Shown piece after piece: positions 26,104-34,135 of a stretch of 45,680 bases of DNA; the first letter of the stretch is position 1, and each line of letters begins with the position of its first letter. The notes under the pieces are model-generated. The model had not been told where the DNA came from. It did no database searches and saw only the letters and a list, made by a program, of their open reading frames with translations. The stretch spans positions 1-45,680 of the forward strand of contig DCGV01000099.1 of NCBI GenBank assembly GCA_002314725.1, written 5' to 3'. Made by a program: the position numbers and the translations under genes. Origin of the DNA: Bacteroidales bacterium UBA1769. GTDB taxonomy: Bacteria > Bacteroidota > Bacteroidia > Bacteroidales > UBA932.

Positions 26104-27489
26104 ATGGAAAGAACTAAAGTTTCAAAATTATTGAATGAAACACCAGGTCAAGAAGTTTTGGCCAAAGGTTGGGTAAGAACAAAAAGAGGTAATAAGAATG
26201 TAGCATTCATCGCATTGAACGATGGTTCTACCATAAATAATATTCAAATAGTGGCAGACCCAGCCATGTTTGATGAGGATGTTATGAAGAACATCACCAC
26301 AGGTGCTTGTATCTCTGTTAAAGGTGAATTAGTTGCTTCAATGGGTAGTGGTCAGGCTGTAGAGATACAGGCCAAGGAGATTGAGGTACTTGGTATAGCT
26401 GATCCCAACGAATATCCACTTCAGAAAAAGGGTCACAGCATGGAGTTTCTACGTGAGATTGCTCACTTGCGTCCACGTACAAATACTTTTGGAGCTGTGT
26501 TAAGAATCCGCCATGCAATGGCATTCGCTATTCATAAATTCTTCAATGACAAAGGATTCGTATATCTACACACTCCACTTATCACAGGTTCTGACTGTGA
26601 AGGTGCTGGAGCTATGTTCCAAGTTACTACTATGGATCTTAACAACATTCCAAAGAGAGAGGATGGAAGTATTGATTATGACCAGGATTTCTTCGCCCGT
26701 CCTACATCTTTGACAGTTAGTGGGCAATTGGAAGGCGAGCTGGGTGCAATGGCACTAGGTGAAATCTATACTTTTGGGCCAACATTCCGCGCTGAAAATT
26801 CTAACACTCCTCGCCACCTGGCAGAGTTCTGGATGATTGAACCGGAGATGGCATTCTATGAGATTAAAGACAATATGGATCTCGCAGAGGAGTTTATTAA
26901 ATATTGCGTAAAATACGCATTGGATAACTGCATGGACGATATCAAATTCTTAAACGATATGTTCGACAAGGAATTGATAGAACGACTTGAAAATGTTATC
27001 AATACAGAATTCGTACGACTTCCTTATACAGAGGGTGTCGAAATATTGAAAGCTTCGGGTGTCAAATTTGAATATCCTGTAGAATGGGGTATCGATCTTC
27101 AGAGCGAACATGAAAGATACTTGGTAGAGCAACACTTCAAGAAACCAGTCATTCTTACTGATTACCCTAAGGATATCAAGGCATTCTATATGAAACAGAA
27201 TGACGATGGCAAAACTGTACGTGCAATGGATGTACTCTTCCCTAAGATCGGTGAAATTATCGGTGGATCACAACGTGAGGAGTCATTGGAAAAACTTGAA
27301 GCAAGAATCAAGGAACTTAATATGGATACAAAGAACCTATGGTGGTACATTGATACACGTCGCTTCGGTTCTGCACCTCATAGTGGTTTCGGTCTTGGTT
27401 TTGAAAGGTTGTTGCTTTTCGTAACAGGCATGTCAAATATCAGAGACGTCATCCCATTCCCTAGAACGCCAAAGACAGCAGAGTTCTAA
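26104..27489 (+). CDS. asnS: Asparagine-tRNA ligase AsnS
   Basis: AsnS is a class IIb aminoacyl-tRNA synthetase. An N-terminal OB-fold anticodon-binding domain covers about residues 1-110 (AKGWVRTKRGNKNVAF). Class II motif 2 is seen as FRAENSNTPRHLAEFWMIEPE and motif 3 as GFGLGFERLLLFVTG; the last residues, RDVIPFPRTP, are typical. At 461 aa it is complete. The ATG at 26104 follows a terminator tail by only six bases, so the mRNA leader must be very short if transcription starts after it. Confidence 0.95.
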   Translation: MERTKVSKLLNETPGQEVLAKGWVRTKRGNKNVAFIALNDGSTINNIQIVADPAMFDEDVMKNITTGACISVKGELVASMGSGQAVEIQAKEIEVLGIADPNEYPLQKKGHSMEFLREIAHLRPRTNTFGAVLRIRHAMAFAIHKFFNDKGFVYLHTPLITGSDCEGAGAMFQVTTMDLNNIPKREDGSIDYDQDFFARPTSLTVSGQLEGELGAMALGEIYTFGPTFRAENSNTPRHLAEFWMIEPEMAFYEIKDNMDLAEEFIKYCVKYALDNCMDDIKFLNDMFDKELIERLENVINTEFVRLPYTEGVEILKASGVKFEYPVEWGIDLQSEHERYLVEQHFKKPVILTDYPKDIKAFYMKQNDDGKTVRAMDVLFPKIGEIIGGSQREESLEKLEARIKELNMDTKNLWWYIDTRRFGSAPHSGFGLGFERLLLFVTGMSNIRDVIPFPRTPKTAEF

Positions 27490-27526
27490 TAGAAAAGGTC
27501 CATTTATTCATCAATAATTAATTGTA

Positions 27527-28138
27527 ATGTTACTAATCGGTATAGCAGGAGGTTCAGGTTCAGGAAAAACAACTGTTGTTCAAAAACTTAAAGAACGATT
27601 AAGCGAACACATCGTAGTTATTCCACAAGATTCTTACTATAAGGATTTAGGTCACTTGGAACCAGATGTTCGACAGGCTCAGAATTTCGATCATCCAAAT
27701 TCAATTGATTGGGAGCTTTTGGTTGAACAGTTGAAGGAGTTAAAAGCTGGTCATGCAGTTGAGCAGCCAATCTATTCTTATCTAACCTGCACACGGGATT
27801 CGTTGAATACAATAACAGTATATCCTGCACCGATTATCATTGTAGAGGGGATTTTAATTTTTACTTGTGAAAAATTAAGAGAGCAACTTGATATTATGGT
27901 ATTCGTTGATGCTGATGATGACGATAGACTCTCCAGAATAGTTGAAAGAGATATCGTTGAACGTGGCAAGACAGTACAACAAGTACTTCGTAGATACGAA
28001 AAAACAGTTAAACCAATGCATATTCAATTCATAGCTCCATCCAAGCGATATGCTGATATCATTGTCCCACAGGGTGGAGAGAATAAAGTTGCAATCAATA
28101 TGTTAACTGCAACAATCAAGACAGCATTGGGAGATTGA
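27527..28138 (+). CDS. udk: Uridine kinase (phosphoribulokinase/uridine kinase family)
   Basis: Uridine kinase phosphorylates uridine and cytidine in pyrimidine salvage. The Walker A loop GGSGSGKTT is at residues 8-16 and the nucleoside-binding region contains NFDHPNSIDWELL near 46-58. The C-terminal PSKRYADIIVPQGGEN is typical of the family. Its 203 aa is the usual length. It lies 37 bases after asnS with no terminator visible, and 13 bases before tonB, so the three are probably co-transcribed. Confidence 0.93.
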   Translation: MLLIGIAGGSGSGKTTVVQKLKERLSEHIVVIPQDSYYKDLGHLEPDVRQAQNFDHPNSIDWELLVEQLKELKAGHAVEQPIYSYLTCTRDSLNTITVYPAPIIIVEGILIFTCEKLREQLDIMVFVDADDDDRLSRIVERDIVERGKTVQQVLRRYEKTVKPMHIQFIAPSKRYADIIVPQGGENKVAINMLTATIKTALGD

Positions 28139-28151
28139 AATAATATAAGAA

Positions 28152-28880
28152 ATGGATAGAGAATCCAGAAAATCTTCTCGGGTGGGATTATATACAACTA
28201 TATCATTCCACCTGATTGTTTTAATAATACTTCTTCTTGTATCGATTGGTAAGATCACAAGAGGTGAGACCTCTTTTGTCTTGGATTTCTCTAAACAAGA
28301 ACAGAAAGAGGAACTCCAGAAAGAAGACGATTTGAAGGAGGAGATCAGTAAGGAGCTTGATGAACTAATATCATCACGACGAATGGAAGTCAGGAATGTT
28401 GCTGTGGATGTAAATGGAGAGCAATTGAGAGATGACAGAAACAGTAATCCATCTGAAGTCTATCAACAGGCACGTGACCTTCAATCCAGACTAGATGCAT
28501 CAAGGCGTGATGCCATGTCTCAGGAGAAATCAGATGAAGTTGTTGACATCACTCCACCGACTCAAACTAAAAAACAAGATTCAAAATCCACATATAAAGG
28601 GCCATCTGTGATTTCATACTCTTTGGAGGGTCGTAAAGCCAATTACCTTCCTGTTCCTGCATATAAGGGATACGGAGCTGGTGACGTTGCCGTCGAGATA
28701 ATAGTTGGAAGAAATGGACGGGTTATAGAAGCCAGTGTGATGGAGTCTATCTCGTCTCCAGATGAATCATTGAGAGAGTATGCAATTGAGGCCGCAAAAC
28801 GTTCCCGTTTTACAGCCTCATCAACAGCTCCAGCCAAACAATCAGGAGAGATTGTCTATCGCTTTATTGCACAAAAATAA
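28152..28880 (+). CDS. tonB: TonB-type energy transducer
   Basis: TonB couples an ExbBD motor to outer-membrane receptors. The protein has a short cytoplasmic N-terminus, one transmembrane helix at about residues 13-33, a charged and largely helical periplasmic linker, and a C-terminal TonB-like domain from about 155. That domain contains YLPVPAYKGYGAGDVAVEI and ends AAKRSRFTASS...YRFIAQK. The linker is rich in Glu, Lys and Arg rather than in proline repeats. It probably partners the ExbB/ExbD proteins encoded about 4 kb upstream. Its last 17 bases overlap the end of the convergent nucleotidase gene. Confidence 0.82.
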   Translation: MDRESRKSSRVGLYTTISFHLIVLIILLLVSIGKITRGETSFVLDFSKQEQKEELQKEDDLKEEISKELDELISSRRMEVRNVAVDVNGEQLRDDRNSNPSEVYQQARDLQSRLDASRRDAMSQEKSDEVVDITPPTQTKKQDSKSTYKGPSVISYSLEGRKANYLPVPAYKGYGAGDVAVEIIVGRNGRVIEASVMESISSPDESLREYAIEAAKRSRFTASSTAPAKQSGEIVYRFIAQK

Positions 28881-30429
28881 CTCTTCCTGCTGGCTCGGCG
28901 TATCTGCTATCAATATGACCATTTAGATTCTCGATAATGTACTTTATTATCATTTCATTATCAACGCCAATTTCAGTTGCTAATACTTTATAATCCCCTA
29001 AGAATTCGCCTCTTGCCCCAACAAGATACTGTGAAGTAGTTACAGTATAATATCTTTCAGGGTCAATGGGCTCATACTGTCCGCTCTGTTCGTTGTAGAA
29101 TTCAACATCCCCCTCGCCTACTCTAGTATCTGCGTTCATGTGGACGGTATACCTGATTCCGGATATCTGTGGAAATGTTCCGGATTCTTCACCCTTATTA
29201 ACACCTTTAGTACAACGGTTTAGATATCCTGCAAAATATTTACCTCTTACCTCAATAGTTTCTATCAGGTTGTTATAAGGAAATACATTTAGTATCATTT
29301 TCCTAGTAATATCTCCTTTCGGTAGAGAAGTATAAATCGCAGCACCGCTTGTAATACCTATTTCAGTACCCCCTACAGTTTTGAATGCATCAGCAACAAA
29401 ATCGCCAATGTTAGCTTCACGTAATCTGACAATGCGATTCCCATTATCATCAGTAATGACGAGTTCTACATCGCTTGTAGCAATTTTTACATCAAGCTTT
29501 TTGTTCAATACTATATTTATACTATCAACAATACTCTTAACGCTGTATTCAACTTGTTTTACCTCGTTGATGGGTAATAATTCTGTAGAAATGGTACCAT
29601 CTTTACCAATGTATAACTTGCCAATATTTTCAAATTTAGTACCTGTTTGAGACATAAGTATCTCTTCCCCATCCCTGTTTGCTACCATTTGACGTTCAAT
29701 TACAGAATGTGTGTGTGCATCCAGAACAACGTCAATCCCTGAGGTTTCAGCAATTAACTTGGTACTTAAATAGTCTGTATCATATTCTCCAAGGTGTGAC
29801 AAGAGTATAACATAATGCGCTCCTAAACTCTTTACTTCGTCAACGGTTGTTTGAATCTTTTGTGAGAGGTTATCCTCTGCGAAGCTATAAAGGGGATCAG
29901 CATTCTCATCCCAGAAGTATTTATATGCCTTCTTTCTTGCATCTGGAGTTACAACGCCTATGAATGCTACCTTTATTTTTCCAAACTCTATTATTTTGTA
30001 TGGAGAAAAGAGATTTTTACCTGAAAGATTGGAACTTACATTGGCATTGACAATCGAGAATTTCATCTGCTTCTCAAGTTCCAGTAATCTGTCAACACCA
30101 TAATCGAATTCATGATTTCCAAGACCGACGACATCATATTGCGCGGCATTCATAATCTTTATTATATCACCTCCACTGGTCAAAGAACCTAATATGTTTC
30201 CGTAGATATAATCACCGGAGCTGACAATAATACAATATGCTGTGTCGCTATCTACTATCGCTGAACGCAATCCAGCTATCTGGGCATACCCTTCGGCATC
30301 ATTGCCACAATGAACATCATTATCGTAGAGAATTACAATAGGTTTATTGTCAAGAGAAGGTTTATTGACATCTTCACAAGAAACCACTACCAAAAGTATG
30401 GTGATTAGAAGTAAATAAAATTGTTTCAT
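28864..30429 (-). CDS. 5'-nucleotidase-family lipoprotein (metallophosphatase)
   Basis: The 521 aa protein has the two-domain UshA-like layout. An N-terminal metallophosphatase domain shows DNDVH at residues 36-40, GNHEFD at 104-109 and a DAHTHS metal site. A C-terminal 5'-nucleotidase domain with FPYNNLIETIEV follows from about residue 310. The signal peptide ends in VVSC (Cys18), so it should be a lipoprotein. The residues after Cys, Glu and Asp, resemble the acidic tags that send some Bacteroidota lipoproteins to the cell surface. It probably dephosphorylates extracytoplasmic nucleotides; the exact substrate is unknown. It is the last gene of a five-gene operon. Confidence 0.88.
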   Translation of the reverse strand: MKQFYLLLITILLVVVSCEDVNKPSLDNKPIVILYDNDVHCGNDAEGYAQIAGLRSAIVDSDTAYCIIVSSGDYIYGNILGSLTSGGDIIKIMNAAQYDVVGLGNHEFDYGVDRLLELEKQMKFSIVNANVSSNLSGKNLFSPYKIIEFGKIKVAFIGVVTPDARKKAYKYFWDENADPLYSFAEDNLSQKIQTTVDEVKSLGAHYVILLSHLGEYDTDYLSTKLIAETSGIDVVLDAHTHSVIERQMVANRDGEEILMSQTGTKFENIGKLYIGKDGTISTELLPINEVKQVEYSVKSIVDSINIVLNKKLDVKIATSDVELVITDDNGNRIVRLREANIGDFVADAFKTVGGTEIGITSGAAIYTSLPKGDITRKMILNVFPYNNLIETIEVRGKYFAGYLNRCTKGVNKGEESGTFPQISGIRYTVHMNADTRVGEGDVEFYNEQSGQYEPIDPERYYTVTTSQYLVGARGEFLGDYKVLATEIGVDNEMIIKYIIENLNGHIDSRYAEPAGRVIFVQ

Positions 30430-30431
30430 AA

Positions 30432-32036
30432 TTAGTTAGTTTTCCCTGAAATAGCTGCTTGTACAGTATTATCTATCTTTAAGTATATCGGATAAAAGGC
30501 TTGATCATCCATAGGGGTATACCTTCCAATCAATGCCTTAATTTGTGTCATAATGATATCACCGGACACAGCCCAATCAGAAGCTGTCGGAGTGAATCCG
30601 TAACTCTTTGTAAAAGCAATGAACTCACTCTTGAGATCCATCGAATTTAGGAATCTTTCAAGAGATGCCATATCCTTTATCTCTCTTGTCTGAGCTCTGT
30701 GTTGATCGACAATCTTGGTAGCAAATCTTGTCTGGAGACTCTGTCTGTTACAGTTAATCAGATATTCAGATGCTCCTGTTGTATCCAGAGGAATGAATAC
30801 ATCGGGAATGATTCCACCGCCACCATATACTATCTTACCCTTAGGAGTAACATATTTAAGGGAATCATTTACCTTGATACTGTCTCGGCTCATCATCTCA
30901 CCACTTATATATCTCTGATATATATCTCCATAATAGTCCTCATCTGAACCATATGGTTTCTGAATGGATCTTCCTGTAGGAGTGTAATAACGAGCTATTG
31001 TCAATCTGATACCTGAGCCATCGGAAAAATAGAATGGCTCTTGTACAAGACCTTTTCCAAATGATCTCAATCCATATATAGTTGCGCGGTCATTGTCCTG
31101 CATTGCCCCGGCGAAGATTTCACTGGAAGATGCAGATGATTCATTAATCAATACTGCTAGCTCTATATCTTTACAAGTTCCGTGTCCATCAGCCACAAAC
31201 TCTTCCCTAGGTCTGTTCTTACCTTCCATATAGAATACTAAAGCTCCTTTCGGAAGGAATTCATTGGACAGTAATAGCGCCTGATCCAAAAAACCACCGG
31301 TGTTGTCACGCAAATCGAAGATTAACTTCCTCATTCCCTCAGCGCGAAGCTTGATGGCGCTCTCAAGTACCTCAAAATAGCTCGTACGGGCGAATTTAGA
31401 GAGTTTTATATATCCGGTAGTATCATTTATCATAAAGGCTACGTCAACGCTATTTACGGGGATTTTATCACGAATTATATCAAACTCTACAAGTTTTGGG
31501 TCGCCATCCCTCATAACACTGATTTTTACCTTTGTTCCCTTCATTCCTTTCATCAACATCACCATCGAATCTTGTGGGAAACCTACACCGGCGATTACTT
31601 TATCGTCTACTTTTATTATTCTGTCGCCAGCCATAAGTCCTACCTTCTCAGATGGTCCTCCAACAATTACATTGGCTACAATAGCAGTGTCATTTGGTAC
31701 ATTGAACTGGATGCCAATACCATCAAATCCTCCCTGCAGTGACTCCTCCGCATCTTTCAACTCTTCTGGTTTAAAATAGACTGAGTGAGGGTCCAATTCG
31801 GACATTATCAGCGGCAGAATATCTTCTGTAACTTTTGCATGGTCAACAGAGTCAACATAATCTTTATCCATTGTCTCCAAAACCAGCAATAATTTAGCCC
31901 AGTCACTCTTAGCACTGTCTATATCCCTTGCCTGCTGCCTTTTAGGGGCAAAAATATTTTGAACTATTATTATTCCCAATAGAAGTATTACCAACCATAG
32001 GAGGATTGTAATAGATTTATTCCTATTCTTTTCCAT
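30432..32036 (-). CDS. S41-family C-terminal processing peptidase (CtpA/Prc type)
   Basis: This is a membrane-anchored serine protease that trims or degrades periplasmic proteins from their C-termini. A single helix at about residues 9-29 is followed by a PDZ domain at about 105-180 (GIGIQFNV...GGPSEKVGLMAGDRI) and the S41 catalytic domain. The Ser/Lys dyad is probably Ser303 in SASSSE and Lys328 in SFGKGLVQ; the 25-residue spacing equals that of characterised CtpA proteins. The length is 534 aa. It starts 11 bases after the deaminase gene and ends two bases before the nucleotidase gene. Confidence 0.92.
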   Translation of the reverse strand: MEKNRNKSITILLWLVILLLGIIIVQNIFAPKRQQARDIDSAKSDWAKLLLVLETMDKDYVDSVDHAKVTEDILPLIMSELDPHSVYFKPEELKDAEESLQGGFDGIGIQFNVPNDTAIVANVIVGGPSEKVGLMAGDRIIKVDDKVIAGVGFPQDSMVMLMKGMKGTKVKISVMRDGDPKLVEFDIIRDKIPVNSVDVAFMINDTTGYIKLSKFARTSYFEVLESAIKLRAEGMRKLIFDLRDNTGGFLDQALLLSNEFLPKGALVFYMEGKNRPREEFVADGHGTCKDIELAVLINESSASSSEIFAGAMQDNDRATIYGLRSFGKGLVQEPFYFSDGSGIRLTIARYYTPTGRSIQKPYGSDEDYYGDIYQRYISGEMMSRDSIKVNDSLKYVTPKGKIVYGGGGIIPDVFIPLDTTGASEYLINCNRQSLQTRFATKIVDQHRAQTREIKDMASLERFLNSMDLKSEFIAFTKSYGFTPTASDWAVSGDIIMTQIKALIGRYTPMDDQAFYPIYLKIDNTVQAAISGKTN

Positions 32037-32047
32037 CTCTCTTCTGT

Positions 32048-32467
32048 CTAATATTGAATCACCTCAATTCCAACCTTTTTCAATAGATCTATGCCATCAG
32101 TATTATGATATAAGTCATGATACACCACTCTCTTGATACCGGCTTGGACAATCAGTTTTGCGCACTCCATACATGGAGACGCAGTTACATACAAAGTAGC
32201 GCCGTCACTGCTGTTGCTGCTCTTCGCTACTTTCGTGATAGCATTCGCTTCAGCATGAAGGACATAAGGCTTTGTGATACCATTCTCGTCTTCACATACG
32301 TTTTCGAAGCCAGAAGGCGTCCCATTGAAGCCATCAGAGATTATCATTCTATCCTTTACAATGATAGCACCTACTTGACGTCGCTTACAATATGAATTCT
32401 TAGCCCACACTTGAGCCATTTCAAGATAACTTTTATCAAATTGAATCTGTTTCTCGCTCTTTTCCAT
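32048..32467 (-). CDS. dCMP deaminase-family protein (ComEB-like)
   Basis: The 139 aa protein is a zinc-dependent cytidine/deoxycytidylate deaminase, probably converting dCMP to dUMP for thymidylate synthesis. The zinc site is complete: His71 and catalytic Glu73 in HAEANAI, and Cys99 and Cys102 in PCMEC. The segment GFNGTPSGFENV near 47-58 is typical of dCMP deaminases. In B. subtilis a homologue lies in the comE operon, but there is no competence context here. It has short gaps (7 and 11 bases) to its neighbours in the operon. Confidence 0.9.
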   Translation of the reverse strand: MEKSEKQIQFDKSYLEMAQVWAKNSYCKRRQVGAIIVKDRMIISDGFNGTPSGFENVCEDENGITKPYVLHAEANAITKVAKSSNSSDGATLYVTASPCMECAKLIVQAGIKRVVYHDLYHNTDGIDLLKKVGIEVIQY

Positions 32468-32474
32468 AGCCCTT

Positions 32475-34130
32475 TTATTTATTTCTTTGATATAAATAAC
32501 GTTTGATGCTTCTCTTTGGAGTCTTTTCGAACTCCTCTGGCATCAATTCGAATTTCGAAATTTTCGAGAAATGAGGAAGCTCAAGGTTGACCATCTTTAT
32601 CTCCTCATCCAGTCTCTTCTCCAATTCCGTCTCTGTCAGATTATCATCTTCTACCATTGAGAAATCCGGGAATATGAGTGCTGTCAATAATCCATCATCC
32701 TCAATGACAAGAGATTCACTGACATATTGAATATTGTTGATGATACTTTCAATCTCTTCAGGATTGATATTCTGACCTGAAGGCCCAAGAATCATATTCT
32801 TACATCTACCCTTTATATACAGATATCCATCCTTATCCATAATTCCCATATCACCTGTGCGGAACCATCCGTCATCAAAAGCAGCCTCTGTTGCTTTTTT
32901 ATCTTTATAATAACCCAAAAAGACGTTATCACCTCGTACCATAATCTCTCCAGGAATCTCTTTTGGTTTTGGTGAATCAATCTTGATCTTCATCCTTGGA
33001 GCAACTTTGCCACAAGAAAACAATCTGGTCTGATCCCACGGTACATAGGTGATGATTGGACCACACTCTGTCATACCGTATCCTATTGTATAAGGAAATT
33101 CAATTCTTTTAAAGAATGCCTCAGCCTCTCTATTGAAAGCAGCACCTCCAATAATAGTCTCTTTAAAAACACCGCCGAAGGAGTTAACAAGTTCATCTTT
33201 TATCTTCTTCTTGACAATGGAGTCCAAAAGTGGAAGATTCAGCAGCATCCTAATACGGCCCTTACTGATGAATGGCAATAAATTATATTTATATATCTTT
33301 TCAATTATCAACGGTACAGCAATTACTACATCGGGTTTGACATCATTCATCGCTGATGTAATAACTTTCGGGCTTGGCAATCGAGTCAAGAAATATACGT
33401 GAGCCCCAATTGTCATCTCAAAAAGGAATTCGAAAATCATCCCGTACATGTGTGCAGATGGTAATATTGCCAACATCTTTGAGTTATTGTTCATCTGTGG
33501 CTCAGCATATCCGGCAAAACATACGTTTGACCATAGTGAACGATATGGCAACATTACCCCTTTTGAGAACCCGGACGTACCTGAGGTATAGCTGATCAAT
33601 GCCAATTCAGATGGCTTGTCGTCATGATATTTTATATCTTTCGGGCCAAATCCTTGTGGGTATTTCTCATCAAACAGCGTATTCATCCCAGCCTCAGACT
33701 TAAATGCAATTTCATCCTCTGCAGAAATGGTATGCATATCTGTGAGAGATACTATCACCTGTAATTTTGGCATTTCTGTCGGGCTTATTGAATCCCATAT
33801 CTGCGAGCCCACGAAAAAGACTTTTGCTTCACAATGGTTTATGAGATGGTGTATATTACTGGCTTTGAAATCTGGCAAGATTGGTACTACAACAGCACCA
33901 TATGTCAATGTTGCCAAATAAGCCACAGCCCAATTGACACAGTTCTTGGAACACAACGCGATATTGTCCCCTTTTTTCACACCAATCTTTTCGAACATAA
34001 TATGAATTCGAGCTATTTTCGTGGCCAACTCACAGTAAGTGATTGTATCTTGCTTGTAATTGGTCAATGCAGGTCGGTCCCAGTTCTCTTTGAAACTGTT
34101 CGCAAACATATTATTGAGAGATTTTGCCAT
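32475..34130 (-). CDS. AMP-dependent synthetase, probable long-chain fatty acid-CoA ligase
   Basis: The enzyme should activate a carboxylic acid, probably a fatty acid, through an acyl-AMP intermediate. The AMP-binding signature YTSGTSGFSKG lies at residues 181-191. Later motifs GYGMTECGP and GWFRTGDMG are present, as is a C-terminal catalytic lysine region (TPKRSIKRYLY). At 551 aa it is a little shorter than the roughly 600 aa typical of Bacteroidota long-chain ligases. There is no membrane helix or signal peptide. It starts five bases after the ABC transporter gene, so it is co-expressed with it. The chain length preference is unknown. Confidence 0.87.
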   Translation of the reverse strand: MAKSLNNMFANSFKENWDRPALTNYKQDTITYCELATKIARIHIMFEKIGVKKGDNIALCSKNCVNWAVAYLATLTYGAVVVPILPDFKASNIHHLINHCEAKVFFVGSQIWDSISPTEMPKLQVIVSLTDMHTISAEDEIAFKSEAGMNTLFDEKYPQGFGPKDIKYHDDKPSELALISYTSGTSGFSKGVMLPYRSLWSNVCFAGYAEPQMNNNSKMLAILPSAHMYGMIFEFLFEMTIGAHVYFLTRLPSPKVITSAMNDVKPDVVIAVPLIIEKIYKYNLLPFISKGRIRMLLNLPLLDSIVKKKIKDELVNSFGGVFKETIIGGAAFNREAEAFFKRIEFPYTIGYGMTECGPIITYVPWDQTRLFSCGKVAPRMKIKIDSPKPKEIPGEIMVRGDNVFLGYYKDKKATEAAFDDGWFRTGDMGIMDKDGYLYIKGRCKNMILGPSGQNINPEEIESIINNIQYVSESLVIEDDGLLTALIFPDFSMVEDDNLTETELEKRLDEEIKMVNLELPHFSKISKFELMPEEFEKTPKRSIKRYLYQRNK

Positions 34131-34135
34131 ATATG

